From Capsicum annuum (lineage: Eukaryota > Streptophyta > Magnoliopsida > Solanales > Solanaceae): a DNA stretch of 64,000 nt. Both the position numbers and the translations under genes were made by a program. The first letter of the stretch is position 1. Every line of letters starts with the position of its first letter. This document shows, piece by piece, positions 28,000 to 40,814 of the stretch. The notes under the pieces are model-generated. The model worked only from the letters and a program-made list of their open reading frames with translations. It searched no databases and was not told where the DNA came from. Where the stretch lies: assembly GCF_002878395.1 (NCBI RefSeq), contig NC_061114.1:163725884-163789883 (forward strand), given 5' to 3'.

Positions 28000-30900
28000 T
28001 ATTGACACCCAATTTTGCCTCGCCCCTTTTTCTCTAATTATTTTTTACCGATGCTCCTTGACCCTAAATAAATTATAAAAATTAAATATAAATAAAATTC
28101 ATATTTTTATATCTATTTCTACTAATATTTAAGTAAAATGAGATTTATTTATTTATTTATCATAATATAAAATATTTCAATCAAATATGATTAAATATTT
28201 TAGCAAATAAAATAAAATAAAAATATCTTTAGGTAATTACATTTGCATTCTTTCTAATGTTATTTCACGGCGATATTATATATATATTTTTATATATTCT
28301 TATTTTTTTACACACACATATATTTTGGTTAATGAAAAAAAAATATATTAGACGTTTATATTAAATTGTTTATATAATTTATATATATTAGACTAAAATA
28401 ATTTTAGGATAACAGGGAGCATTGACAAAACTAATTTCAGTAGAAAAAAAGTATTCAAGCCAACAGTAACACAAATTTGATATTATTACTCAAGACCTAT
28501 TATTTCTCATAAATTCTAGTCACACAAGTCCAAAATCAGTTCGAAACTCGGACCAACTCCCACGTCATAATCACCCATCACACGCTGCAACGTCATACAA
28601 AAACACACCAAATTTTATTCCCATAAACTCGAATGAATCTAATCCGTGGATAACTTTTCAATTCGAGGATTTCGAAATTTTAGCAGTTATCGCTATATAT
28701 ATATATATAATTTATTTTATTTAATTATTTATTTATTTTTGTAGTTATTTTCTTCCCTCCTTTTCTATAAAATTGAGTCCAGACCCTTCCGATCGAAGAC
28801 TGAACGGACAAAAATAACCACATTTTAAATCAACTCTTAATTAAATTTATATATATTTATATTTATATATATATATATACACATATATATTCAAATATGT
28901 TTTATTTATTTATTTTAGAATGTCTATTTTAATCCGTCTGATCAAACGATCGGACGGCCTACGATTGAGTTACCATAATCAGCCTATTAGTAGGCTTTTC
29001 CCACACCCGATAAATTAAATACGGTCCTCTTACACAAATGGAAGCGATCGCCTGCTAAAGTAGTAATATGTCTCTTCTCCTTTCTTATCTGCCGTCACGC
29101 GTACACAGTCCCTATCTTCCCTATCAAAATAGTACTCTTTCTCCTCTCTACTTCTCTCTTCTCCTTCTCCCTTTCCTACATGACGCTCCCAAATCCTAAA
29201 CCCCACCGACAAACCTCAACTACCCCCTGCGCAACCATCCTCCATACCTCAAAAATCCCCTCAAAAATCCACAAACAGTGAAATAGACTCAATTTCAAGG
29301 AAAAGAACTCAAAATCTTTCAATTAATCATGATAGCTGTGGAAAAATGGGGTTTGAATTTGAAAGTATATTTTTTTTCTTAAAGTTGTAGTTTCAAATTC
29401 GGACTTTTGAAGTCCGGATTTCACCTATAAAAAGGGGTGTTGTCAACCTCAGAAGGGGAGGGGAAAAATTGAAAAGAAATCTTGAAAATTGGGAAAGGGG
29501 CTTAAAAAAAATCAAAAACAAAGACAAGAAGAGGAGAAGAAACAATTGAAGAAAAAGGAAAACAGACAACAAGTGAAAAGCAGAGAGAATTAGGGGGAGA
29601 AGAAAACAAAGAGATTGAAAAACTTGAGAAAAAGGGCTTTAAAAATCGAACAGAGGGAAGAAAAGAATCGAGAAAAAAGGGCAAAGTTTCGTGAAAAAGT
29701 CAGAATTCTACAGTTGAGTTCGTCGGCCGAAAAACTCTCGATGTTGAAACCTCACATTTGCATCCCCAACATTGGTAAAAGGAAGTATGTTGATTTGGAC
29801 TATTTTAGTGCTTCTTTGACCGACATTTAATCTGTGGATATTGAATTGATTTCTCTTGATGCTCATGACAGTAAAGTTCTTTCGTAACAACTAAAGAGAT
29901 GAATAATGGTAGCATGTCTTCCCCTGTGACCACAAATATAATTGTATGAATGCTCTATGTTCATGTTTTATACTCTATTCCATGCCTTATTTATTTATTT
30001 GAACTTAAAAAAGTATCTAATCTTTATCTTTTCTTTTACATGTACATTTAGGAGTTGGAGTTTCGTAACGGAACTCGTCTTTGTCCCAAGCATCGGTTCA
30101 ACCACATTAGGATCGCAGAGCCTCGGAGTACCGCAAATTAGGAGCCTAAGCTCCTAAATCGAGTTTATTATTCTTTATCGCCTTTCGATTTAATTTATGT
30201 TGAGTTTTATTTATGTTTTAATTACTAAATCTTGTTGTTAATTTTACTTACGATAACTTTATTTGATTATTGAATCTGTGTAGCTTTGTTCTTCATTGGT
30301 CATCTTAGAAGTAACTTTAGCGTATAGGTTTTCACAAATCACATGACTGTTGCTAAAATACATATCTTATCATGCTTGGGTAATTCTTTTCGCCAATATG
30401 TCTAAATAAAGTTAACAGGGGAACCACCACGTTTCGCTTAAAATACAACAAAAAAATAAAATTTTCAAAACTAATAGGAAAAAAATCACTAAATTTATGT
30501 TTTTTTTTTAAAATGGTTCACCTACTAATTTTAACTTATTTTTTCTAATAAATAATTCTAATATTTTGCACTACATTTTATTCTTTTTTTTTTTTTAATA
30601 TTATTCGAGTTTTCAAGATAGAAATGCGAGGTATATATATTCATCTGCTACCACGTGCAAGGTAAATTATTTTATATACTACCATGATAATTTTTCATTA
30701 TTATCTCCAATATTGCTATTATTATCGTTATTATCTATACCGCAATTATCTCCACTATCTTAATTATTATTATGATGATGATGATGAGGGTTTAAACAAT
30801 TTCACAGGTTTTGCATTATATTATTATTATTATTAATTTAAACCCATTCTTAATCTTTCATATATTTTTTCACATACTCTTAATATACATTTCGCAAATA

Positions 30901-31457
30901 AATTTTCACGTCATGAAAAATATATTTGTTTATATTCTAGTCGTACACTTAAACTTCACATGTGTGAAATAGAATTGTAAGATTTTGCACCTTCTTATGT
31001 GTGTAAATTACATTACTACCCTTTTCGTATTTAAAAAATACTCATACATATATTTTGTGATAATTATATTACTTTCTTGTACATGATAGCATCATGTTTA
31101 TTATACCTTAAATTTTCTTCTAAGAAATAAATAAAAAATAATGACAAATTTTTTCTTATCACTATTTTAAGCAAATAGCAGAATAATTTTTTTTCTAAAC
31201 TAAGTGTAAGGACTATCTTCGGATAGGCTCTGAGGGTGCCTAACGCCTTCACCTCGAGTAACCAAAATCCTTACTCAGAATCTCAAAATGTACTCGATAG
31301 ACTAAACCAGAGTTTTTCTGATAAAAAAATAGTTTTTCCTAATTTTCTTAAAAAGTTAGGTGGCGACTCTAAAAAATAATTTTTAAAACCCAAGAGTCAC
31401 GACACACGTCACCATATGTTGTGTGTTGTTTCGACCGGTTCGAAATAGGGCGCGACA
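28000..31457 (+). repeat. 5' LTR of the Ogre-like element (about 3.46 kb)
   Basis: Runs from the GACACCCAATTTTGCCT start to ...GCGCGACA before the primer-binding site. It contains a likely core promoter, TATAAAAA at 29426-29433 (matching TATAAAAG at 42521-42528 in the other LTR), followed by a purine-rich leader (29455-29700). Short frames inside it (for example 29615-29830) are not conserved in the other LTR and I do not call them genes. TA-rich microsatellites occur near 28270, 28695 and 28865. Confidence 0.85.
29426..29433 (+). promoter_or_regulatory. TATA box in 5' LTR
   Basis: CCTATAAAAAGGGG, conserved in position and context in both LTRs, directly upstream of a purine-rich transcribed-type leader. 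Confidence 0.6.
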
Positions 31458-31460
31458 GAA

Positions 31461-31478
31461 TGGTGACTTTGCTGGGGA
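31461..31478 (+). other. Primer-binding site, tRNA-Arg type
   Basis: TGGTGACTTTGCTGGGGA starts three bases after the LTR end. The consensus complementary to plant tRNA-Arg 3' ends in Ogre/Tat elements is TGGCGACTCCGCTGGGGA; three C-to-T changes are seen here. Confidence 0.75.
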
Positions 31479-32031
31479 ATAATGAACTTAGGTTTTAACC
31501 TTAACATGCTTAGTTTAGGATTTTTATGCTTTATTATTTTGTTTGCTTTACGTATCTTTATATCATGCTCTGTGTGAAAGGACGCAATCCAAATCCAAAC
31601 TTGGATTCCTTATTTGTTTGAACAACACTACTTGTTACTGCTTTATCACTTGTATTTTTCCTATCGAGTCTTTGGCCGTACACAATTCACACACTGTAAT
31701 TCACGCGGGGGGTGTCTTACACTCCCATAAACCTTCGTTGGATTCCTTAGTTTCAAAGTTGGCGCAATTAGGTTAGTGTAACCTCTCGCAGCTATTTAAT
31801 CCCACTCTCAAACATTTAGGGAAAGATCTTACTCTAGTAATAAGTCATATTGCATACACCTTAGGCGAGACGGTCCAAGACATCGTCATCGCAATTAGGA
31901 AACCACCCTTTTGTCAAAGGTTACAAACATGTCGACATATTTTTATGTGAAGATTGATGTTAACGGTGTAAACTAAAACACGGAATGGATTTGAGATAAA
32001 CGACTTACTATACCCTCTTTTTTTCCTCCAG

Positions 32032-33640
32032 ATGAATATCAATCCAAATTTGCCAAACATCCAAATAGTCATCTCTGCCCCTGATAGCCTACAGAATTAG
32101 TGGAGAAACATTCGTGTGGCACTTGGTGTGGAGGTTCAGGAATATTTGGGGGCTCTATTATCGTTAATGAAGGTTCGAGCCAATAAGACCCTCATTACAT
32201 TATTAACGGAGTTCTGGGACCCAAACACAGTGACCTTCAGATTTTTGGACTTCGAGATCACCCCTACTCTAAGAAAATTAATAGCTTTGCTGAGTTGCCG
32301 CTTCAAGGGAGGCTGCCGGTACTCCCATCACCTGTAAGGAAGGAGGATTTCTTGAGGCTTTTAGGATTGGATATATTTTCTTCCCTAAGGAATGTTAAGG
32401 ATGGAAAGGTAAAGCTATATTGCCTTTTTAGAAGATTCGGCCGTGTGGAGAGTTATGACGAGCACAAGAATGAGTTTGTTTATACCCGCAGACAATGGGT
32501 GCATATGCGACCAGGGTCTTCGTTTTGGCATTTTTTGGAATCATGATTTTCCTAATGAAACGACAATGTGTTGACATTAATATTCTGCCAGTAGTAATGA
32601 ATGTATCTGCAGATCCACAGAGGTTCACATTAGTGCACATGATACTTGCAGAGGTATTCTGATCATTATCTGCCTGCTCTAGGGGATATGACTTCTTTGG
32701 GGGTTGCAACCTGCTGTTACAGATTTGGGTGATAGAACACTTCTATCACCGCCTTCCATAGATGGATTACACGATCGATGCACACAGCCAAATTCAAAGT
32801 CACGAGGATCGCCTAAGGTATTGGATCGTGCCAACTGGAGAAGAGGAGTGGCACGAGTTTTTAACCAATCTTACCGGGGATTCCATCCAATGGAAATATT
32901 CTTGGATGGGGATATTTGCCTTCATTAGAACTTGTCATCTGTACTTCATTAAGCTGATTGGGCTATGTGGCATCCAGCCATATGCGCCTCTGCGGGTCCT
33001 TAGATAATTTGGCATCATCCAGGATATCCCGCTTTGGTCTACCATGGTACTTCATGAAGACAGTTATGACGCTTTGATTCCAACGGCATGAGTGATGAAC
33101 CTCCAGATGGAGTGAGATTACATAATTATGCTATAGATTGAAGGCGAGAAATGGTGCACACCAGAATATTATATTTGGTGCGCCACTGTTAGTCACATAG
33201 CTAGACTGAGCGAAGATGGTTTTCAAGGACTCACAGACCCTCGGTGGGTTGAATGGGTTAAGAAGGAAGTGTTTACGCCCATGTATAATCAGATAATCCC
33301 AGGTTCTATTGATTACCTAATTTCGGTGATCGAGGAGGATCCAGAGGAAGACCCAGAGGAGGAAAAAAAGAAGATCCCAAAAAGGACCCTGAAGAGGACC
33401 CAGAGGAAGAACCCAAATAATACCCTGAGGAAAGCACAAAATGGATGAAAGAAGACCCTCAGGAAGTCTCAAAAATAGGTTTCAATATGATCTTGAAGAC
33501 GGAGGGGTGATGGATGTAGACTTGGCACCCGATCATGACCTAGAGGGATCCCAAGATCTTATTTTGACGAGGGCAGACATGAGGATGATGATGCCACTTG
33601 GCCTTAACTTCCTTTCTTGTTCTACTGTCTATATTCCCTA
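32032..33640 (+). pseudogene. Ogre-like ORF1 (plant mobile domain-like), broken
   Basis: ATG at 32032 opens MNINPNLPNIQI; after a TAG the frame continues VALGVEVQEYLGALLSL, LLTEFWDPNTVTFRFLDFEI and TPTLRKLIALL. A W.. F..L.F...PT..E...L pattern is typical of the plant mobile domain found in Ogre ORF1 and in host MAIN-like proteins. Later frames hold MDYTIDAHSQIQSH and EEEWHEFLTNLTGDSIQWKY, then an acidic EDPEE repeat (33340-33430). The reading frame changes at least four times. The role of ORF1 in Ogre elements is unknown. Confidence 0.65.
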
Positions 33641-34013
33641 AAAGAGCCATATGGCCAACTTCATTGTAAGCCCTTGGGACCATCCTTGTACTTTATTTTT
33701 AAGCTGACTTTGATCTATTTTGATGTAATCTTTGAAGCACCATTGTTTAATAAAAGTCGTGTTTGTCCTCAAATCCAAATGTGTTTAAATAGACCGTTTA
33801 TCATCAAATTGATTGTAGCGTAGGCCTATCTCTACCAAAAAGAGGCTCTATATTAGGACGCATTTGGATGTCGCCAACTTGGCGTATATATGTGTTACTT
33901 ACTTGTTACATTTTTGTTATCTCTCAAACTAACACGGTTTCCCTTTTTTTTTCTTTTCTTTCTTTTGTTTATTGTTTATTGTTTTCCCCTCCAAAATAAA
34001 AAAAAGTTGATTT

Positions 34014-35560
34014 ATGTCGACACGCAAACTAGCGGAATCCCAATACAACCTTTGGTCCAAAGGAAAGATGACTAACAAGGACCAATTCGACAAAGCTGTG
34101 ATGATCCCAGTAGATGACACCGAGAGTTCTCAAAGGCCATCAGATACTCAGAATGATGATCAAATGGCCAACATGGCATAAGAAATCGAGGTTCTAAAAG
34201 AAGAACTCCTCCAAATGTGGGATCTAACCAAGCTTACAATATCTAGCTTTCCCGCTCAGTTGCATGCTCTAAGTGTCGAATTACCTCCAGGTGCTCCTGC
34301 TAACTAAGCAAATATAGCGTATGCTCAAGCCCCACCAGCTTTTCAGACTACTGTTAGAACTACACCTTCTTATTCGTTTCCTGCTTAGAATTTTATTATT
34401 CCCATCCATCCAGAGATGCAACACATACCTGAGACATATATCACTTTTGAGATACCTGTGCCGCTTGTATACGCTACAAAAGCTCCTACCTTCGAAACAT
34501 CTACGACTCTTAAGGTTCCATATGAGGTTGATCGATATGCGAGAATGGGAAAGGATGTCCAATCAAATGAAGAAGGGTCAATAGCAGCCCAACTCAAAAG
34601 TCTAAAAAGGGCATTCAGAAATATGCAAATCACCAGAGGGACTGAAAGCCTGGACTACGATGACTTATGCATTCATCCGGACATCGACATGCCAATGAGA
34701 TACAACCTACCAAAGTTTGACATGTTTGATGGAAAGGGTGATCCGCATGCACATCTGAGGACTTACTATGATAAGTTGGTCGGTGTGGAAAGGAACAAGA
34801 AGTTGAGAATGAAACTATTTATTCGGAGTTTATCGGGAGAAGCTTTGACTTGGTACACCCGACAAGACCCCCATAAGTGGCGTGACTAGCAGGAAATAGA
34901 TGAGGACTTCATGAGTTACTTCAGATTTAACACTGAGATTGCCCCAGACAGGTTCTTATTGGCTAACATACAAAAGAAGCTATCAGAATCTTTTCAAGAG
35001 TACGCATGACGTTGAAGGAACGAGGCTGCTAGGATCCAGCCTCCACTGGACGAAAGTGAGCTCTCCAAATATTTTATCTGAGCTCAAGGGGGTGTCTATT
35101 TTGATAAGATGATGTCAATGATCGGCTAAAAGTTTGCAGAGTTTGTAAAGATGGGGGATTTCATAGAAGAAGGCATCAAATCAAGGAAGATCCAATCTAT
35201 GGATGTGCTACAAGCTGCAAGTAAGGCCATGCAGACTAGTTCCATTAATGGTAATAAGAAAAAGTGGGAAGATGTCTCAGCCGCCACACAATAATACCAA
35301 CCTGGAAATTCTTCCTACCGTTTCCCTAACAACCCCCAAATTGTTGCACATATCCCAGTGTACAATACTCAACCGTATTACAATCCACCTCGAGCTCCAG
35401 CATACCAAAATCCACCAAGACCATACGCCCCTGTCCAAGCTATAACTTACTAAAATAGACCAACTTATGCACCTAGACCACGTCCAAACTTTGAAACCAG
35501 AAACACCCGTACCTACACACCAATTGCAGAACCTTTGGCCCAATTTTTTTTGAGAGATTA
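34014..35560 (+). pseudogene. gag of the Ogre-like element, broken
   Basis: From ATG 34014 (MSTRKLAESQYNLWSKGKM) the frame holds ALKSLKRAFRNMQ-like coiled sequence, PKFDMFDGKGDPHAHLRTYY, KLRMKLFIRSLSGEALTWY and, after stops, FMSYFRFNTEIAPDRFLL. This is the retrotransposon gag domain. The tail is rich in Pro, Tyr, Asn and Gln (YNPPRAPAYQNPPRPYAP). There are at least eight in-frame TAG/TAA/TGA codons, several where family members have Trp or Gln. Confidence 0.85.
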
Positions 35561-35869
35561 AGGATAACTGGTTTGTTTTATCCAACCTCTTAAAACTTCA
35601 ATGGTAACAAGTGATGCGCCTATCACTCAGGAAACACAAAAGACTGATATAGCTTAAAGAATCAGATTGAGTCTCTGATAAGGAGGGGTATAATGAAATG
35701 CACCACCGCAGCTCCAAATATAAACAATAACCCTTTGATAAATCATGGAAATTGAGAAATCAATATGATTACTCTAGGGGAGGAGTATGATTTGGAAGAA
35801 ACTATTGTGCCCACATGGAATACATAAGAAATCGCCACTGCATCCCCATTACAACCATTTATCACAGTT

Positions 35870-37230
35870 TAGTTGAGGGAGCCTATAACTATTCAGACCT
35901 CCCTTCCAAGAGTCATAGTGACCACATTATCCACTGGAAGGCTCGACTATGACACTAAAGTAGTCCCATGGGACTATCAAACTAAAGCCAAGGGAAAGAT
36001 GATAGACGCTGCCATGACTCAAGGGATGACCAGGTCAGGAAGGTATTACGCACCAGAGGAACTAAATCGTGGAGTTCTCAAGAAATATCAGAACCCGAAG
36101 AGAAATATTACTGATGCTGAAGCTGTAGAATTATGGAAAAAGATACAACCAAAGGACTATTCAGTTGAAGATCAGTTCAAGAAGACACCGGCCCACATAT
36201 CCGCCATGTCCTTGCTTATGAGTTCTAAAGCCCATAGAAATAATTTAATGGAATTGTTGTGTGGGGTTAGCATACCAAAGAAGACCACTAGCGAGACTTT
36301 GGCTGCAACAATTGGGCGAGTGGTAGGGGCAAATAAGGTCTCTTTCCATGATGATGAGCTACCGTCAGGAGGGGCTGCACACAATAAAACACTCTATATT
36401 ATAGTATGGTAAAATTGTGAATAGGGTTTTAATTAATGGTGGTTCAGGATGCAATATTTTTTCGTTCTCCACTCTAAGGGATTTGGGTGTGAATATAGAA
36501 GATATAAGGGTGAGTCGGGTGAAGGTTAGAGCCTTTGATGGGTTGCAAAGGAGTGTCATCGAAGAAATTTACTTGACACTGTAGATAGGACTGGCAAAAT
36601 TTCCTATCCTATTTTAGGTCATGGATGTGTCTTCTAGCTATAACCTGCTGCTGGGAAGGCCATGGGTCCACATGGCAAGAGTCGTTCCTTCCACTCTTCA
36701 TCAGTAAGTAAAGTTTGAGTGGGGTCGCACAGAAGTTATTGTCCATGGAAATCTCAGTCATCCCATTTATTCTATCAATTCAGTCCTAGTCACCGAAGAG
36801 TTAGATGGAGCCACTTTCCATGCCCTGGACATTATGCAAGCTACAAAGACCAACGAGAAGATAAAACCAACTGAAGGGAAAATGTCGAGTGCTGAAAAAA
36901 TAGTTGCGTTGGAGGTGTTGAAATATGGGTATCAGCCTAAGACAGGGCTAGGACCGAAAACCAATAGTATAGTCGAGCCAATCTAGCTGAAGCATCAGAG
37001 AGGGACTACAGGTCTCGGATATGAGCCTATTTCTGGAGGAGCCTGCAGTAAAGGATTTAAAGTATTGGTATTCGTGCCAGCCCAAGTCCCAGTTTCAGAG
37101 AAAACAGTTGACGAAAACATCATAGAAGGAATAGGAAATCCGTTTGTGGTCGTAATCGAAGGAGAACCAGAGATGGATTTCAAGAAGCTCACCATCCGTG
37201 ATGCCAAGCTTGGAGAAGTTTTACAGAATT
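35870..37230 (+). pseudogene. Protease region and G-patch of the Ogre-like element
   Basis: An open piece (35873-36412) with VPWDYQTKAKGKMI and SRAY-type GMTRSGRYYAPEEL precedes the aspartic protease: RVLINGGSGCNIFS (36430-36470) and later SYNLLLGRPWVHM (36640-36670). The catalytic position reads Asn (LINGGS) where family members have Asp (LID.GS), so the protease is inactive. Downstream KYGYQPKTGLGPKTNSI (about 36920-36970) is a G-patch, a module reported in some Tat-lineage polyproteins. Confidence 0.8.
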
Positions 37231-37499
37231 GAACCATCAGCCCATCCCTATTCCGTTAGGAGTCTTGGTAGTACGGGATTGTTGTTGCTTTTAAAAATTA
37301 TTTTATTTGCATGATCAATTGAGACTTGAATCATGCCGAAGATCTTTTTGCTACTTGTCTCTTGCCAAAGCCCAGTGCTTTTATCAATAAAAGTTCTTAT
37401 TTTTAAAACTTATTTTCCTATTTTCAGTATCTATTTACTTTACTCGCTTTTTATGTTTTTCAGTGCAAATATTAATAAAAATCCTCATTCCACGATTAT

Positions 37500-38900
37500 G
37501 ATATGTAACGAATCCATTGAGCAAAATGAGAGCGATGAGCAAGATTATGAGGAGTACGATGAAAGCATGATGCCTAAAAACCTACCACAGGAGAGTGAGC
37601 AACTCGAAAGTCAGAAGAAGCCTAATATGGACGAAACTGAAGTAGTCAATTTTGGTGATGAAGAAATGGCAAAGGAAACACGAGTTAGCATACACTTGGA
37701 GATTGAAAGGAAACAAGAACTGATAGGCCTGCTCAAGCAATACATCGATGTATTTTCTTGGTCTTATGATGACATGTCTGGTTTGAGCACTGATATCATC
37801 TCGCATAGACTTTCGACTAACCCCACATGTCTGCCCGTGAAGCAAAAGACGAGGAAATTTAAACCCAACTTGAGTTTGAGAATTAAGGAAGAAGTAACCA
37901 AATAAATAGAAGCCAACATCGTGAGGGTCACAATTTATCCACCTGGTTGGCCAACATTGTGCCAGTACTGAAGAAGGATAGAAAGATAAGAATATGTGTG
38001 GATTATCGGGATCTCAACAAGGCTAGTCCAAAAGATAAGTTTATTTCTCCCAAATATTCACATTCTCATTGATAATTGCACAAAACATGAGTTGTAGTCG
38101 TTTGTTGATTGTTTTGCGGGATATCATCAAATCTTGATGGACAAGAATGATGCAGAGAAGACAACCTTTATCTCTCCATGGGGAGTGTACTGCTACAGGT
38201 TAATGCCATTTGGACTCAAGAATGCCGAAGCAGCTTAAATGAGGGTCGTGACTACTCTTTTGCACGATATAATTCATAAAGAGATCGAGGTGTATGTGGA
38301 TGATATCGTTATTAAGTCTAAAAGGAGTTTGAATCACCTAGATGACTTACGAAAGTTCTTCGAAAGTCTACAAAGGTATGACCTAAAGTTGAATCCAGCT
38401 AAATGCGCCTTTGGAGTTCCTGCAGGAAAGTTATCAGAATTCATTATTAGTAGGAGAGGTATAGAGTTGGATCCATTCAAGATAAAGGAAATCCAAGACT
38501 TACCATCTCCTAAGACCAAAAAAACGTAATGAGCTTCTTGGGAAGACTCAATTACATCAGTCGGTTCATAGTCCAGTCCACGTTAATTTGTGAACCAATA
38601 TTCAAGTTATTGAAGAAGGATGCTGCCATCGAATGGACTGAAGAATGTCAGAAAGCTTTTGACAAAATCAAGGAGTATTTGTCTAACCCACCAGTACTGA
38701 TTCCACCAAAATTGAGAAAGTTATTATTGTTATATCTATCTATTTTGGATAATATATTTGGATGCGTGTTAGGGCAGCATGATGAAACATGGAGAAAAGA
38801 GCAAGCCATTTACTACCTGAGTAAGAAGTTCATGCCGTATGAAGCCAGGTACACATTATTAGAGCGGACTTGCTGTGCATTGACTTGGGTCGCGTAAAAT
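37500..38900 (+). pseudogene. Reverse transcriptase and RNase H of the Ogre-like element, broken
   Basis: Pieces in order: KQYIDVFSWSYDDMSGLSTD (37735-37795), IRICVDYRDLNKASPKDKF (frame-shifted, about 37985-38045), FAGYHQILMDKNDAEKT (38115-38165), the catalytic YVDDIVIKSK (about 38293-38322), LNPAKCAFGV, then FLGRLNYISRFI and the RNase H block with YYLSKKFMPYEARYTLLE (38810-38865). RT YVDD is intact, but frameshifts near 37900, 38050 and 38525 and a stop at 38236 break the protein. Confidence 0.88.
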
Positions 38901-39179
38901 TTAAGACACTAATATCTATGTATACCACGTACTTGATCTGAAGAATGGATCCACTCAAGTATATCTTTTAGAAGCCAATGCCTATTGGAAATTTGGCAAA
39001 ATAACAAACTTTGTTGAGTGAGTTTGACATTGTGTATGTGACACAAAAAGCTATCAGGGAACAAGCTTTGGCTGATCACCTCGTGAAAAATCCAGTTAAT
39101 CAAGATTACATACTACTCAATACCTACTTTCCTGATGAAGAGGTGTTGTTTACAGGAGAAAACATCTAAGAGCCGTATG

Positions 39180-39475
39180 ATGGATGGAGAATGTTCTTCG
39201 ATGGAGCTGGGAACTTTAAAGGAGTCGGAGTTGGAGCAGTCCTAGTTTCAAAAATAGGTCAACATTATTCGATTTCGACGAAGATTAGGTTTCCTTGCAC
39301 GAATAACATAGTAGAATATGAGGCTTGCATTCTCAGACTTAGGATGGCAGTAGACATGGACATCAAAGAGCTTTTGGTGATAGAAGATTCAGATTTGGTG
39401 ATCCATCAGGTGCAGGGGAATGGACCACCAAGAATGTCAAAATCCTTCCTTATGTGCAATGTGTTAAGGAGTTGA
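39180..39475 (+). pseudogene. Second (archaeal-type) RNase H, aRNH
   Basis: MFFDGAGNFKGVGVGAVLV, NNIVEYEACILRLRMAVD and LLVIEDSDLVIHQVQGN show the three acidic positions of the type-I RNase H fold: the first Asp in FDGA, Glu in VEYEA, Asp in DSDL. A second RNase H between the retroviral one and integrase defines the Tat lineage. This 98-codon stretch is open, although the flanks are broken. Confidence 0.85.
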
Positions 39476-39619
39476 GTAAAAGGTTCACGAAGATTGAATT
39501 ACAACACGTCCCTCGAATTCAAAATGAGTTTGCCAATGCCTTGGAGACAATATCCTCAATGATTCAATATCTTGATAAGAATTACATCGATCCCATCAAA
39601 GTGGAAATACATGATCAAT

Positions 39620-40814
39620 AAGTATACTGTTTCCATGTAGATGAAGAGCCAGATGGAAAGCCGTGGTACTACGATATCAAGAGGTTACTCGAAGTAGGAG
39701 AATATCTAGAAGGAACTACCGACAAGTACATGAGGACTTTAAGGAGGATGGCCAATCACTTTGTTCTCGATAAGGAAATCTTGTATAGGAGGACTCCAGA
39801 CTTGGGATTGTTATGATGCATCGATGCTACGGAGGCCACAAGATTGTTAGAGGAGATACATGCAGTAACATGTGGACCTCACATGAACGGTTTCATGATT
39901 GCAAGGAAGATTTTGAGAGAAGGATACATTTAGATGACCATGAAGAGGGATAACATTTAATATCTGTAGAAGTGTAACCAATGTCAAGTTCATAGAGACT
40001 TTATACGAGTTTCGCCAAATGAATTCAATGTGATGGGTTCTCCTTGGACATTTTCTGCTTGGGGCATGGATGTTATTAGGCCCATAGAGCCTTCTGCGTC
40101 CAATAGACACTGTTTTTTCTTGGTCGTTATCGATTACTTCACAAAGTGAGTTGAAACCTCAACACATAGGACCGTAACCAAGAAAGTTTAGCAAATTTCA
40201 TCCGTAACAACTTAGTTTGTCAGTTTAGGATCCCAGAGTCAATCATAACAGATAACGAAGCCATTCTCAATAGTGACTTGATGAGGGAAATCTGTGAGAG
40301 GTTTAAGATCTCTCATTGAAACTCTACGGCATATTAACCACAAATGAACGGAGCAGTTAAGGCTGCAAATAAGAATATTAAGAGAATTTTGAGAAAGATA
40401 TTGGACGGTAATAGGGAATGGCATGAGAAGCTACCATATGCTTTACTCGGCTATCACACCACGATTAGAACATCTACTGGGGCAGCTCCCTACATGTTGG
40501 TTTACGGGTTGGAAGCAGTGATACCTGTAGAGGTAGAGATATCATCATTAAGAGTTATCCAGGAGGTTGGTCTAGAAGACGCTGAATGGATTCGTAGAAA
40601 GGTCGACCAATTGATGCTCATTGATGAAAAGATATTGGATGCAGTCTTTCATGGTCAACTTTATCAAAATAGAATGATCAAGGCGTTCAACAAAAAAGTC
40701 AAGCCTCATCGATTCGTACCAGGACAGTTGGTATTGAAAAAGATATTCCCTCACCAAGCTGAAGCCAAAGGGAAATTTTCACCAAAATGGCAAGGTCCCT
40801 ACATAGTTCACTGA
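39620..40814 (+). pseudogene. Integrase of the Ogre-like element, broken
   Basis: HHCC zinc module remnants (EIHAVTCGPHMNGFMIARKI and KCNQCQVH), the core SAWGMDVIRPIEP (D conserved, about 40060-40090), VVIDYFTK, then MNGAVKAANKNIKRILRKI with YALLGYHTTIRTSTGAAPY and a C-terminal FVPGQLVLKK..GKFSPKWQGPY. The last 157 codons (40344-40814) are open. The central part has several stops and a shift near 40200. Confidence 0.85.

Noticed and set aside
29502..29890. Short frames within the Ogre-like LTR (Lys/Glu-rich, 29615-29830 and its antisense)
   Set aside because: Not preserved in the second LTR and explained by the purine-rich leader.
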